Positions 35,057 to 44,064 of a DNA stretch of 64,000 bases are shown here, one piece after another. Position 1 is the stretch's first letter. Every line of letters starts with the position of its first letter. The notes under the pieces were generated by a model. The model did not search any database, had not been told where the DNA came from, and saw only the letters and a list, made by a program, of their open reading frames with translations. A program made the position numbers and the translations under genes. The stretch is from Actinobacillus sp. (GTDB taxonomy: Bacteria; Pseudomonadota; Gammaproteobacteria; Enterobacterales; Pasteurellaceae), in assembly GCA_020026075.1 (NCBI GenBank), contig JAHHQZ010000006.1, positions 1-64,000 on the forward strand, read 5' to 3'.

Positions 35057-35068
35057 GGCCGGAATATT
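35057..35068 (+). repeat. Single GGYYGGAATWTT copy between mscK and aroC
   Basis: GGCCGGAATATT, five bases after the mscK stop, followed by GAAATTTT. No partner is seen. It overlaps the ribosome-binding region of aroC. Confidence 0.7.
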
Positions 35069-35083
35069 AGAGGAAATTTTAAA

Positions 35084-36172
35084 ATGGCAGGAAATACCTT
35101 AGGAAAACTTTTTCAAATAACGACCTTTGGCGAGTCTCACGGCATTGCACTGGGGGCTATCGTTGACGGTGTTCCGCCGAATATGCCATTGAGCGAGGCG
35201 GATATTCAGCTAGAGTTGGATCGCCGTAAACCAGGTCAGAATCAATTTACTACGCCACGCCGAGAGGGCGATCAAGTGCGGATTTTATCAGGTGTTTTTG
35301 AGGGCAAAACCATAGGCACGCCCATTGGACTTTTGATTGAAAATGAAGATGTGCGTGGGCGTGATTATTCAGAAATTAGCCAAAAATTCCGACCTAACCA
35401 CGGCGACTTTACTTATCAGCAAAAGTACGGCATTCGTGATTATCGTGGCGGTGGGCGAGCATCCGCTCGTGAAACAGCAATGCGTGTTGCGGCTGGGGCG
35501 ATTGCGAAGAAATTTTTGCGTACGCACTTAAATGTGGAAGTGCGGGCGTATGTTTGTCAAATTGGTGCCGAAAAAATCGCCCCTCATATTGACCCAAACC
35601 AACCTGAACAAATTGATTGGTCATTCGTCAACAGTAACCCATTTTTCAGCCCTGATTCAGCGGTGATTCCACGTTGGGATCAGCTATTACGTGAAATAAA
35701 AAAAGCTGGCGACTCCGTAGGGGCGATGGTGCAAATTGTGGCAACCAATGTACCAGTAGGCTTGGGGGAGCCAGTGTTTGATCGCCTTGATGCAGACTTA
35801 GCGAAAGCGCTGATGTCTATCAATGCGGTGAAAGGCGTGGAAATTGGCGATGGAATGGCGGTAGCCAGCCAGCGTGGTAGCACTGGGCGTGATGAAATGA
35901 CGCAAGAGGGCTTTCTGGCGAATCACGCAGGCGGTGTGCTGGCGGGCATTAGCTCAGGGCAAAATATTCTGGCTCGCATTGCCTTAAAACCGACACCAAG
36001 CATTAAAATTGCTGGGCAAACCTTAACGACTACTGGTGAAACCTGTGAAATTAGCACCAAAGGACGGCACGATCCTTGCGTGGGCATTCGTGCAGTACCG
36101 ATCGCAGAGGCAATGGTGGCCTTAGTATTGATGGATCATTGGCTACGTTTTCGAGGGCAATGTGGTGAATAA
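35084..36172 (+). CDS. aroC: Chorismate synthase
   Basis: A 362-residue FMN-dependent enzyme converting EPSP to chorismate, the last step of the shikimate pathway. Signatures include GNTLGKLFQITTFGESHG at the N terminus, RPNHGDFTYQQKYGIRDYRGGGRASARETA near 102-130 and RHDPCVGIRAVPIAEAM near the C terminus. Length is normal. mepA overlaps its end by 11 nt. An exact repeat copy (35383-35394) encodes the conserved KFRP segment. Confidence 0.97.
   Translation: MAGNTLGKLFQITTFGESHGIALGAIVDGVPPNMPLSEADIQLELDRRKPGQNQFTTPRREGDQVRILSGVFEGKTIGTPIGLLIENEDVRGRDYSEISQKFRPNHGDFTYQQKYGIRDYRGGGRASARETAMRVAAGAIAKKFLRTHLNVEVRAYVCQIGAEKIAPHIDPNQPEQIDWSFVNSNPFFSPDSAVIPRWDQLLREIKKAGDSVGAMVQIVATNVPVGLGEPVFDRLDADLAKALMSINAVKGVEIGDGMAVASQRGSTGRDEMTQEGFLANHAGGVLAGISSGQNILARIALKPTPSIKIAGQTLTTTGETCEISTKGRHDPCVGIRAVPIAEAMVALVLMDHWLRFRGQCGE
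35383..35394 (-). repeat. GGYYGGAATWTT copy inside aroC
   Basis: AAAATTCCGACC in coding orientation, using the codons of the conserved KFRPNH motif. Confidence 0.7.
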
Positions 36173-37004
36173 GAAAAACATAATAAAAACGGCAATTTTT
36201 AGCGTTTTTGTTGGGCTAACCATTCTGCCTTTGCAGGCCGCTGGCTGGGAGCAATTTAAAAAGCCAGTGGCAGGCAAACCCAACGCCATTGGTAAATACA
36301 CGAACGGCTGTTTAATCGGCGCACAAGCGTTGCCTTTCGATGGCGAGGGCTATCAAATTGTACGTCGTGAAAAATTGCGTTATTTTGCTCACCCCGAAAT
36401 GTACAGCTATCTCATTGATTTAGGACATAAAATTCATAAATCTCATTTACCAGAAATGCTTGTAAGCGACATTGCAATGCCAGCTGGTGGGCGCTTTGCC
36501 AGTGGTGGACATTCCAGCCATCAGCTCGGTTTGGACGTGGATATTTGGTTTAAAATGGGCAAGCTAACTCAAGCTCAAGCACAGCACTCCACAGGTTTGG
36601 CTCGTTATATGGTGAACGAAAGCAACCATACAATGACCCGAGACTGGGGGCGTTCACAGGCTAAATTGCTGGAACTGGCGGCGAAAGATCCAAGAGTGGC
36701 ACGCATTTTTGTGAACCCAATGGTGAAAATTAAACTGTGTGAAACTTTGCCGAAAGCACAACGTGGCTGGTTGCATAAAGTGCGACCGTGGTTTGGGCAT
36801 AACGATCACTTCCACGTGCGTTTAAATTGCCCGAAAGGTTCGCCTTATTGTGAAAACCAAGCCGCAGTGCCAGCAGGTGATGGTTGCAATGCAACCTTAT
36901 ATTCTTGGCTTGAACCGAAAAGGCCAAGCCATAAAGTGCATAAAGCGATCATTCCACCGCCCCCAGTGTTGTGTCAGATGTTGTTGGATAAGCATAAATC
37001 GTAG
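36162..37004 (+). CDS. mepA: Penicillin-insensitive murein endopeptidase MepA
   Basis: A 280-residue periplasmic LAS-family zinc metallopeptidase that cleaves D-alanyl-meso-diaminopimelyl cross-links in peptidoglycan. The signal peptide ends LQAA near residue 26. Metal ligands lie in GGHSSHQLGLDVDIWF and in the C-terminal HNDHFHVRL. Conserved cysteines form the family disulfides. Translation starts at GTG, at 36162 or the adjacent 36165, overlapping aroC, which suggests coupling. Confidence 0.94.
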   Translation: MVNKKNIIKTAIFSVFVGLTILPLQAAGWEQFKKPVAGKPNAIGKYTNGCLIGAQALPFDGEGYQIVRREKLRYFAHPEMYSYLIDLGHKIHKSHLPEMLVSDIAMPAGGRFASGGHSSHQLGLDVDIWFKMGKLTQAQAQHSTGLARYMVNESNHTMTRDWGRSQAKLLELAAKDPRVARIFVNPMVKIKLCETLPKAQRGWLHKVRPWFGHNDHFHVRLNCPKGSPYCENQAAVPAGDGCNATLYSWLEPKRPSHKVHKAIIPPPPVLCQMLLDKHKS

Positions 37005-37015
37005 GCTGGAATTTT
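37004..37015 (+). repeat. Single GGYYGGAATWTT copy at the end of mepA
   Basis: GGCTGGAATTTT starts on the last base of the mepA stop codon and is followed by the secondary AAAATTTT tract just before the ribosome site of the next gene. Confidence 0.7.
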
Positions 37016-37039
37016 TGTCAAAATTTTGACGGAGGCAGT

Positions 37040-37795
37040 ATGAGTGTAGAGATTTTGTTGGTGCTATTTTGCATCGCTTGCTTAGCAGGTTTTATTGATT
37101 CAATGGCAGGGGGCGGCGGTTTGTTGACCATTCCCGCCTTGTTAATGGCAGGCTTGCCGCCAGCATTGGCGTTGGGAACTAACAAATTGCAAGCCTGTGG
37201 CGGTGCATTTTCAGCAAGCTGGTATTTTTATCGGCGAGGTTTAGTGAATCTGCGTGCCATTTGGCTTTTGATTACAATGACCTTCATCGGTGCTGCCATC
37301 GGTACTTGGCTCATTCAGCGACTTGATCCTCATTATGTCAAATTGGCGTTGCCGTTTTTAATCGTGGCGGTGGGACTTTATTTTTTATTTACCCCTAATC
37401 TTGGCAAACAAGACACCAAGCAACGTTTAAGCTATACCGCTTTTGCATTTACAGCGAGCCTAGCACTTGGATTTTATGATGGTTTCTTTGGGCCTGGTTC
37501 AGGTTCTTTGCTCTGTTTAGCCTTTGTTACCTTGCTGGGTTTTAACCTAACGAATGCTACCGCTCACAGCAAAGTGCTAAATTTCACCTCCAATATCGTA
37601 TCACTTAGCGTGTTCGCACTCGGAGGACAAGTGTGGTGGAGCGTTGGGGCAGTAATGCTTGTGGGGCAGATCATAGGCGCGCAATTAGGGGCAAAATTGG
37701 TCCTCACCAAAGGACAGCGTTTGATTCGCCCAATGGTGGTGGCGATGGCCTTTTTAATGAGCGTAAAAATGCTTTACGAACAATATGGGGCGTAA
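37040..37795 (+). CDS. TSUP-family transporter (TauE/SafE, YfcA type)
   Basis: A 251-residue inner-membrane permease of the sulfite/anion exporter family. Two sequence-related halves begin with AGFIDSMAGGGGLLTIPALL and LGFYDGFFGPGSGSLLCLAF, the hallmark duplicated motif. About eight hydrophobic helices are visible. The substrate is unknown; relatives move sulfonates or sulfur anions. GGAGGCAG precedes the ATG. Its position after mepA matches the Haemophilus order. Confidence 0.88.
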   Translation: MSVEILLVLFCIACLAGFIDSMAGGGGLLTIPALLMAGLPPALALGTNKLQACGGAFSASWYFYRRGLVNLRAIWLLITMTFIGAAIGTWLIQRLDPHYVKLALPFLIVAVGLYFLFTPNLGKQDTKQRLSYTAFAFTASLALGFYDGFFGPGSGSLLCLAFVTLLGFNLTNATAHSKVLNFTSNIVSLSVFALGGQVWWSVGAVMLVGQIIGAQLGAKLVLTKGQRLIRPMVVAMAFLMSVKMLYEQYGA

Positions 37796-37869
37796 GTGGG
37801 CTATAAAGTTGTTTTGCTTGAGAAAATTTATATAATCACCGCCCTTTGACACAATTTACAGGAAAGACA

Positions 37870-38817
37870 ATGACACAAAATACCCGTTACACCGCTCGAG
37901 TCGGCTACAAGCCACGTTGGCTGTGGTCGTTTTTATTGCCACGCTATTGGGGCGTGTGGCTGGGCGTGGCGGCGTTACTGTTGCTGGGGCTTATGCCGTT
38001 TCGCTGGCGAGATAAACTGGCACACAAGCTAGGGGTTATTATTGGTCGCAAAGCAAAAAAACAACATAAACGTGCGAATGTGAACTTACAGCTTTGTTTT
38101 CCAAATTGGACGCAAAGCCAGCGTGAACAGGTGATTGATGAAATGTTTGTGCTGGTCACGCAAGTGATGTTGGGGATTGGCGAAGTCGCCCTATCATCGC
38201 CACAGAAATTACACCAACGTTGTGAATTTGTAGGGCTGGAATATTTAACAAAATTTCGTGAGCAAGGGCAAAATGTCATTTTAATGGTGCCGCACGGTTG
38301 GGCGATTGACACTGCGGGCATTTTGTTACGCAGCTTAAATTTACCTGTTATGGCAATGTACAACCCACACCGCAATCCGCTGGTGGATTGGCTTTGGACG
38401 AAAGTGCGTTTGCGTTTCGGCGGTGGTGCGCACGCACGCCAAAACGGCATTAAACCGTTCTTAACCGCTGTTCGTAAAGGGGACATTGGCTATTATTTGC
38501 CAGATGAAGATTATGGCGAGGCGTTGAGCGTATACGCTGATTTTTTCGCCACATATAAAGCAACTCTGCCAAGTCTTGGCAAAATGGCAAAATTAACCAA
38601 AGCGGTGGTGATTCCAATGTTTCCAAGCTATGACGCACAAAAAGGTAAATACATTTTTGATTTCCGTGAACCGTTAGTTTTAGGCGATGATGATCTAAGT
38701 AGTGCTCGTGCAATGAATGCGGTCATTGAAGACTTTGTAACGCCTGACCCTGCGCAATATGTGTGGATTTTGCGTATTTTAAAAACACGAAAAGATGGTA
38801 CAAATATTTATTGTTAG
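37870..38817 (+). CDS. lpxM: Lipid A biosynthesis (myristoyl) acyltransferase LpxM
   Basis: A 315-residue inner-membrane lauroyl/myristoyl transferase (MsbB) that completes lipid A with a secondary acyl chain. An N-terminal membrane helix (about 32-42 onward) precedes the catalytic HX4D motif PHGWAID near residue 140. The ATG at 37870 has AGGAAAG; an in-frame TTG at 37846 is less likely. LpxL and LpxM differ subtly; neighbours favour LpxM. A repeat copy (38234-38245) encodes GLEYL. Confidence 0.9.
   Translation: MTQNTRYTARVGYKPRWLWSFLLPRYWGVWLGVAALLLLGLMPFRWRDKLAHKLGVIIGRKAKKQHKRANVNLQLCFPNWTQSQREQVIDEMFVLVTQVMLGIGEVALSSPQKLHQRCEFVGLEYLTKFREQGQNVILMVPHGWAIDTAGILLRSLNLPVMAMYNPHRNPLVDWLWTKVRLRFGGGAHARQNGIKPFLTAVRKGDIGYYLPDEDYGEALSVYADFFATYKATLPSLGKMAKLTKAVVIPMFPSYDAQKGKYIFDFREPLVLGDDDLSSARAMNAVIEDFVTPDPAQYVWILRILKTRKDGTNIYC
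38234..38245 (+). repeat. GGYYGGAATWTT copy inside lpxM
   Basis: GGCTGGAATATT in coding orientation followed by the secondary AAAATTT tract. Confidence 0.65.
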
Positions 38818-38880
38818 CTTGAAATTGTGTTAAAATGTTGCGTTTTCGTTAATTTATCAATCAATCAAGGGTAGCACTCA

Positions 38881-39420
38881 ATGCACAAAACCGATCTGAT
38901 TAAATCATCTATCGAATCTATTCCAGATTACCCAAAAGCAGGAATTATTTTCCGTGATATTACTTCCTTATTAGAAAATCCAGCTGCATTTGCCGCCTGT
39001 ATTGAACTGATAGTGGCTGAATTTAAAAATAAAAATATCACCAAAGTGATTGGCACTGAAAGCCGTGGTTTTATTTTTGGAGCGCCAGTGGCACTTGCGT
39101 TGGAGGTTCCTTTTGTTTTAGTACGCAAACCAGGCAAACTTCCACGTGAAGTATTGGCTCAATCTTATCAACTTGAATATGGTCAAGACACCTTAGAAAT
39201 TCACACAGATGCCGTAAAAGCAGGGGATAATGTCTTAATCATTGACGATCTACTCGCCACAGGCGGTACGGTTGAGGCAACCATTAAATTGGTTGAACGT
39301 TTAGGCGGTGAAGTGAAACACGCAGCCTTCGTTATCAACTTGCCTGATCTCGGGGGCGAGGCTCGTTTAGAAAAAATGGGCATTGACTGCTTCAGCTTGG
39401 TAGATTTTGCCGGCCACTAA
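38881..39420 (+). CDS. apt: Adenine phosphoribosyltransferase
   Basis: A 179-residue purine salvage enzyme making AMP from adenine and PRPP. The PRPP-binding motif VLIIDDLLATGGT lies near residues 119-131, with FIFGAPVALALEVPFVLVRKPGKLP upstream. Length is normal. It is followed by a strong terminator and then dnaX, the usual apt-dnaX order. Confidence 0.96.
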   Translation: MHKTDLIKSSIESIPDYPKAGIIFRDITSLLENPAAFAACIELIVAEFKNKNITKVIGTESRGFIFGAPVALALEVPFVLVRKPGKLPREVLAQSYQLEYGQDTLEIHTDAVKAGDNVLIIDDLLATGGTVEATIKLVERLGGEVKHAAFVINLPDLGGEARLEKMGIDCFSLVDFAGH

Positions 39421-39429
39421 TTCCTAAAT

Positions 39430-39455
39430 GCGAGCCTTTGGGCTCGCTTCTTTTT
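39430..39455 (+). terminator. Rho-independent terminator after apt
   Basis: A 7-bp stem, GCGAGCC / GGCTCGC (39430-39436 with 39441-39447), is followed by TTCTTTTT. It lies between apt and dnaX. Confidence 0.85.
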
Positions 39456-39478
39456 ATCAAAATATCCAAATCTTTCTT

Positions 39479-41371
39479 ATGAGTTATCAAGTTTTAGCGC
39501 GAAAATTCCGGCCTGCCACTTTTAAAGAAGTTGTCGGGCAGCAGCACGTTTTAACGGCTTTAAGCAATGGTTTAGCCAATAGCCGCCTACATCACGCTTA
39601 TTTATTTTCAGGCACACGTGGCGTGGGGAAAACGTCCATCGCACGTTTATTCGCCAAAGGATTAAACTGTGAAAACGGCCCAACGGCGACACCTTGCGGC
39701 GAGTGTGAAAATTGCAAAGCCATTGATGAAGGCCGTTTTATTGATTTAATCGAAATTGATGCCGCCTCTCGCACTAAGGTGGAAGACACCAGAGAACTGC
39801 TTGATAACGTGCAGTACAAGCCAGCGCAAGGGCGTTACAAAGTGTACTTAATTGACGAAGTGCATATGCTATCCCGCCATTCCTTCAATGCGTTGCTGAA
39901 AACGTTGGAAGAGCCACCAGAATATGTGAAATTTTTGCTTGCCACAACGGATCCGCAAAAATTGCCTGTAACAATTTTGTCGCGCTGTATGCAGTTTCAC
40001 TTAAAGGCCTTGCCGCCAGAGCAAATTGCCAGTCATTTGGAAAATATTCTTACTCAAGAAAACATCGCCTTTGAAAGCCGTGCCATTTTACGTTTAGCCG
40101 ATGCCGCACAAGGCAGTGTACGTGATGCCCTAAGTTTAACGGATCAAGCTATCGCTCTTGGCGGTGGCGAGAATATTACCTTCGAAACGGTCAAAGAAAT
40201 GCTCGGCTTGCTTGATGAACGTCAGCCACGAGCCGTGTTAATGGCACTCGCTGAGGGGAATGGTGAAAAATTAATGGCAGCGTTGGACGACATCGCCCAA
40301 GATGGTGGCGATTGGCAACGTTTGTTAGATAGCGTGCTGGCTTTATTGCACCAAGTGGCGTTGTGGCAGGCGTTACCTAATGCAAACCGTGATGTGGCTA
40401 GCACTTCGTACGATGAGAATTTACAAAAAGATCTCGCCTACTGGGGCGAACATATCGCACCGCAAGATGTGCAGTTGTTTTACCAAATCATTTTGCAAGG
40501 TCGTGGGGAATTGACGGTGAGCGCTCATCCACGCCATGCTGCGGAAATGATTTTATTGCGAGCATTAGCCTTTCACCCAAAGTTTAGTCAGGCGCAGCAT
40601 TTAGTGGCTGTTGCGCCTGTCAACGCCGAAACGCCATCAGCCGTTTCAGTGGTACCACGCGCAAAACCCAAAATAGTTACGCCGCCTGTGCCACAGTCTG
40701 CACCACAGGTAGCACAAACGCAAACGGTGGTTCAAGTGCCAGTGCATAATGAATGGCATAAACCGAAATCTGCACAAACCAGCGTTACACCGCTACCTAA
40801 AACACCGCCTAAACGCAAAGCGAAAGCAGCGGTTCTTGATGCAGAGCATTACCGCTGGCAATGGCAGGACAAAGCCTTAGATGTGGTGGAAACTGGCACC
40901 AAGCCCTCAGAAATTAAAGCGGCGCTGAATACGCTGATCAGTGCAGAAATGCACGCTTACATCACGCAAAAAACGCAACAGGAAAATGACTGGGCGGCAT
41001 TGATTGAACGTTTACCCTTGGAGGCGTTTGAACGTGGCTTTGCCTTGCAATGCGTGTTGTTGGAAAAAACGGCAGAGCAGATACGTCTAGGCGTGCGTTC
41101 ACACTTTGCAGGGCAGCGTGGGCGCTATGAAATACCGCTCACCAAGGCTTTGCAAAAACAGCTCGGCAATGTACAGGTGTCTTACGAAGAAAATGACGAT
41201 TTGGCGAATCCTACCGTACTGGAATACCAACAATCACTTTATCAAACCCTTTGCCACCAAGCCCAGCAAGCCACTGAAAGCGATGAAAAATTAGCACTGA
41301 TTTTAAAAGAATTTGATGCCACTATCGTAACGGAAACCATCCGTCCAAGTAGTGGTTTGATTGTGCATTAA
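39479..41371 (+). CDS. dnaX: DNA polymerase III subunit tau (and possibly gamma)
   Basis: A 630-residue clamp-loader ATPase. Walker A GTRGVGKTS lies near 46-53, a four-cysteine zinc module follows (CENGPTATPCGECENC) and LIDEVHMLS is Walker B. The C-terminal tau part (about 380-630) binds polymerase and DnaB. I chose the ATG at 39479; upstream codons overlap the apt terminator. No A-AAA-AAG slippery heptamer, which yields gamma in E. coli, is seen in the Pro/Ala-rich linker. A repeat copy (39502-39513) encodes RKFRPA. Confidence 0.95.
   Translation: MSYQVLARKFRPATFKEVVGQQHVLTALSNGLANSRLHHAYLFSGTRGVGKTSIARLFAKGLNCENGPTATPCGECENCKAIDEGRFIDLIEIDAASRTKVEDTRELLDNVQYKPAQGRYKVYLIDEVHMLSRHSFNALLKTLEEPPEYVKFLLATTDPQKLPVTILSRCMQFHLKALPPEQIASHLENILTQENIAFESRAILRLADAAQGSVRDALSLTDQAIALGGGENITFETVKEMLGLLDERQPRAVLMALAEGNGEKLMAALDDIAQDGGDWQRLLDSVLALLHQVALWQALPNANRDVASTSYDENLQKDLAYWGEHIAPQDVQLFYQIILQGRGELTVSAHPRHAAEMILLRALAFHPKFSQAQHLVAVAPVNAETPSAVSVVPRAKPKIVTPPVPQSAPQVAQTQTVVQVPVHNEWHKPKSAQTSVTPLPKTPPKRKAKAAVLDAEHYRWQWQDKALDVVETGTKPSEIKAALNTLISAEMHAYITQKTQQENDWAALIERLPLEAFERGFALQCVLLEKTAEQIRLGVRSHFAGQRGRYEIPLTKALQKQLGNVQVSYEENDDLANPTVLEYQQSLYQTLCHQAQQATESDEKLALILKEFDATIVTETIRPSSGLIVH
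39502..39513 (-). repeat. GGYYGGAATWTT copy inside dnaX
   Basis: AAAATTCCGGCC in the codons for the near-invariant KFRPA motif of DnaX. Confidence 0.7.
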
Positions 41372-41389
41372 TATCGTCTTAAATTGCTA

Positions 41390-41429
41390 GGTCGGAATAT
41401 TTCTCAAAATTTTGACAAAAATTCCGGCC
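41390..41429. terminator. Inverted pair of the GGYYGGAATWTT repeat after dnaX
   Basis: GGTCGGAATATT faces AAAATTCCGGCC across an AAAATTTT spacer, between convergent dnaX and gor. Confidence 0.8.
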
Positions 41430-41446
41430 TTGGTTTACGGTATAAA

Positions 41447-41480
41447 AATCTCCAGAAGTTTTTAGGAGCTTCTGGGGATT
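41447..41480 (-). terminator. Terminator of gor
   Basis: A 12-bp stem with one G-T pair (AATCTCCAGAAG / CTTCTGGGGATT) and a T run on the minus strand, just downstream of gor. Confidence 0.8.
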
Positions 41481-41495
41481 TTGTGTTTTTAGTGC

Positions 41496-42857
41496 TTAGC
41501 GCATTGTTACAAACTCTTCGGAGCCTGTTGGGTGAATGGCGACGGTGTTGTCGAAGTCTGCTTTGGTTGCCCCCATTTTGATGGCTACGGCAAAACCTTG
41601 AATCATTTCGTCAACGCCAAAACCGATGCCGTGTAAGCCCACGATTTTTTGGTTGTCTCCTGCACAAACGAGTTTCATTCGGCAAGGTTGGCGGTATTTT
41701 GGATCGCCAATGGCGGTGAACATCGGCGTAAAGCTACTTTTGTACACAGTGACTGCATCTTTACCATATTTTTCAATGGCTTGCGGTTCGGTTAAGCCTA
41801 CGCTGCCAATCGGTGGGTGAGAGAAAACCACCGATGGCACAAGGTGGTAGTCGAGGTGTTCGTTAGGTTTATTGTTGAATAAACGTTCAGATAAACGACG
41901 ACCAGCCGCAACGGCGACAGGGGTTAAGTCGATACCATTTTCCATGACATCGCCAACGGCGAAAATATTCGGCACGTTGGTATTTTGGTAAGCGTCAACT
42001 TTGATGAAACCACGTGCGTTTGTTTCCACGCCAGCAGCACTTAGGTTTAAGCCTGCTGTTGCAGGGGAGCGACCGATAGCCCAAATGACGCAGTCAACGG
42101 TAACGGATTTGCCGTCTACGAAGAATAGCGTCAGGCTGTTGTCGGCATTTTTTTCTAATTTTTCAGGGACGGCAAAGGTGTGGATTTTTATGCCTTGACG
42201 TGCATATTCTTCCATTAACGTTTCTACCATCAATGGGTCGAATTGGCGTAATGGAGTGCCTTTGCGTACGCATAAATGTGTTTCTACCCCGAAGGCGTTC
42301 ATCACGCCAGCGATTTCCACGGCAATGTAGCCTGCACCCACGATAGCTACACGTTTTGGTAAACTTTCGAGTTCAAAGAAACCATTGGAGTCGATACCTA
42401 ATTCTGCACCTGAAATGTTTGGCAGAGCAGGTTTGCCACCAACAGCGATGAGGATTTTATCTGCGGTGATTTGTTCGCCATTAACTTCTACGGTGTGGGC
42501 ATCAACAAAGGTTGCATAGCCTTGAATGATATCCACGTGACGGTTGGCTAGCACGTTGTTGTAAGATTGATGAATGCGGTCAATATAGGCTTGGCGGTTT
42601 TTCACTAAGGTGGAGAAATCAAATTTTTTCACATCCACATCAAAACCGTATGCGCTGGCGTAATGGTCTAAATTTTCTGCCATTTGTGCGCCGTACCACA
42701 TTACTTTTTTCGGTACGCAGCCAACATTTACACAGGTTCCGCCTAATGCTTTGGCTTCAATAATGGCACATTTTTGGCCATATTCAGCGGCACGGTTGAT
42801 GGAAGCGATACCGCCACTACCACCGCCGATTGCAATGTAATCATAATGTTTTGCCAT
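41496..42857 (-). CDS. gor: Glutathione reductase
   Basis: A 453-residue FAD- and NADPH-dependent disulfide reductase that regenerates glutathione. The FAD motif GGGSGG lies at residues 11-16. The redox-active cysteines are Cys42 and Cys47 in GGTCVNVGCVPKK. The NADPH motif GAGYIAVE lies near 175, and the catalytic histidine is in HPTGSEE near residue 442. Length is normal. It may be co-transcribed with the upstream DUF2489 and yihI genes, separated by 30 bp. Confidence 0.96.
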   Translation of the reverse strand: MAKHYDYIAIGGGSGGIASINRAAEYGQKCAIIEAKALGGTCVNVGCVPKKVMWYGAQMAENLDHYASAYGFDVDVKKFDFSTLVKNRQAYIDRIHQSYNNVLANRHVDIIQGYATFVDAHTVEVNGEQITADKILIAVGGKPALPNISGAELGIDSNGFFELESLPKRVAIVGAGYIAVEIAGVMNAFGVETHLCVRKGTPLRQFDPLMVETLMEEYARQGIKIHTFAVPEKLEKNADNSLTLFFVDGKSVTVDCVIWAIGRSPATAGLNLSAAGVETNARGFIKVDAYQNTNVPNIFAVGDVMENGIDLTPVAVAAGRRLSERLFNNKPNEHLDYHLVPSVVFSHPPIGSVGLTEPQAIEKYGKDAVTVYKSSFTPMFTAIGDPKYRQPCRMKLVCAGDNQKIVGLHGIGFGVDEMIQGFAVAIKMGATKADFDNTVAIHPTGSEEFVTMR

Positions 42858-42887
42858 AGTAAGTTCCTCTCGTCATTGAGTTAATTA

Positions 42888-43334
42888 TTAAAATTTCGGA
42901 CAGCGAAGTGCTGAAATTTGTTGAATAAAACGTGGCAATTCTGCTTGAATACCAGAATGTTTGTTTTGCTCTGCTTCTTCACGAATATGGTCAAGTTTAC
43001 GGCGTTCGGCTTTTTCTAACGCTTGGCGAGCATCGTGAGTGGGCATATCCATTACCACATCGTACAACGCCGCCATATTTGGGTATGGGCGTAGATCTTG
43101 CCCCAACGGTTTTAGCAACATTGTTAGGCGGATAACGCCTTCGGAATGGTTGCACTCACCTTGTTGCATCGCTTTGGCGATAGTTAATAGGCTGTCTTGA
43201 ATGCGTTCAAAACGTGCCAAGCGGGCTTGCTGGAATTGTGTTTTTTGCTTTTGCAAGCGAATTAGAAGGCTGATTAAATAACCAACCATTACAGTGATGA
43301 TAGCTAAGCCTGCGATTAAAAGAATGGTTTTCAT
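42888..43334 (-). CDS. DUF2489-type membrane-anchored protein
   Basis: A 148-residue protein with one N-terminal transmembrane helix (about residues 2-24) and a basic, Gln-rich cytoplasmic helical region. It matches the DUF2489 pattern (Q-rich stretch, then GVIRLTMLLKPLG and YPNMAALYDVVMDMPTHDARQALEKAERRKLD). The function is unknown. I chose the ATG at 43334, four bases after yihI, over a longer upstream frame overlapping yihI. The usual partner of this family is YihI. Confidence 0.75.
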   Translation of the reverse strand: MKTILLIAGLAIITVMVGYLISLLIRLQKQKTQFQQARLARFERIQDSLLTIAKAMQQGECNHSEGVIRLTMLLKPLGQDLRPYPNMAALYDVVMDMPTHDARQALEKAERRKLDHIREEAEQNKHSGIQAELPRFIQQISALRCPKF

Positions 43335-43338
43335 AGCG

Positions 43339-43923
43339 TTATTTAAATTGGTTAATGTCAATCTGGGCGAATTGGCGGTAAAGCTCATCGCCGTTATCGT
43401 CATCTTCGTATTCGTCTTCGTTTTCAATGCCGAGCAAACTCATTAGCTCATCGATACGTGCAAGGCATTCATCAACAAAACGTTGATCGTCTTTGGATAA
43501 GGTTTTACCGCTTTCCATTGCATCCAGTAAGTTATTAAGACAGGTGTTGTTTTCAAGCTGAGATAATTCTTTTTGCCAGTCTGCTTCTGTTGGTTGCGGT
43601 TTAGGGGAGGCTGGAATATTTTCAGAAATTTTGAAATTTTTCCCAATTACGATTTCCTGCGGAATCAACGCAATTTTTTTACGGCTACCTAAGCGAGGAT
43701 CGGTTTTAACCGTTGGATTTGTTTGTGTTTTTTTCTCCAACGCGCCATTTCTTGCACCTGCACTGTGGCCTTTGTGTTTGCGTTGTTTTTTTGCTTCACG
43801 GGCTTGAGCGTCTAACTCAAAGCGGGTGAGCTGTTTGCGGTTTTTTGGGAAATTGGTGGATTTATCGCTTTTACGAGCGGGCATAATGTCGCTGATTTTG
43901 CGAGTTTTTTTCTTACGTGCCAT
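43339..43923 (-). CDS. yihI: Der GTPase-activating protein YihI
   Basis: A 194-residue highly charged protein that stimulates GTP hydrolysis by the ribosome-assembly GTPase Der. The N-terminal ARKKKTRKISDIMPARKSDK and RKQLTRFELDAQAREAKKQRKHKGHSAGARN are strongly basic; the C-terminal half is acidic with EDEYEDDDNGDELYRQFA. I chose the ATG at 43923 as the family start. It contains a GGCTGGAATATT copy (43609-43620) antisense to the gene. Confidence 0.9.
   Translation of the reverse strand: MARKKKTRKISDIMPARKSDKSTNFPKNRKQLTRFELDAQAREAKKQRKHKGHSAGARNGALEKKTQTNPTVKTDPRLGSRKKIALIPQEIVIGKNFKISENIPASPKPQPTEADWQKELSQLENNTCLNNLLDAMESGKTLSKDDQRFVDECLARIDELMSLLGIENEDEYEDDDNGDELYRQFAQIDINQFK
43609..43620 (+). 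repeat. GGYYGGAATWTT copy inside yihI
   Basis: GGCTGGAATATT, antisense to the gene, followed by GAAATTTTGAAA. Confidence 0.65.
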
Positions 43924-44064
43924 AAATTGAGTTCTCTTTTGGGTGAATGCATACATTTTGTATACAAAAAAATTGGTGTGGATTGTACCACTCTTGGAAA
44001 GGCTAAACACTATGATTTTGGCTATTGTTCTAGTCAAATAAAATGAATGAAATCGGTGTTTCGT

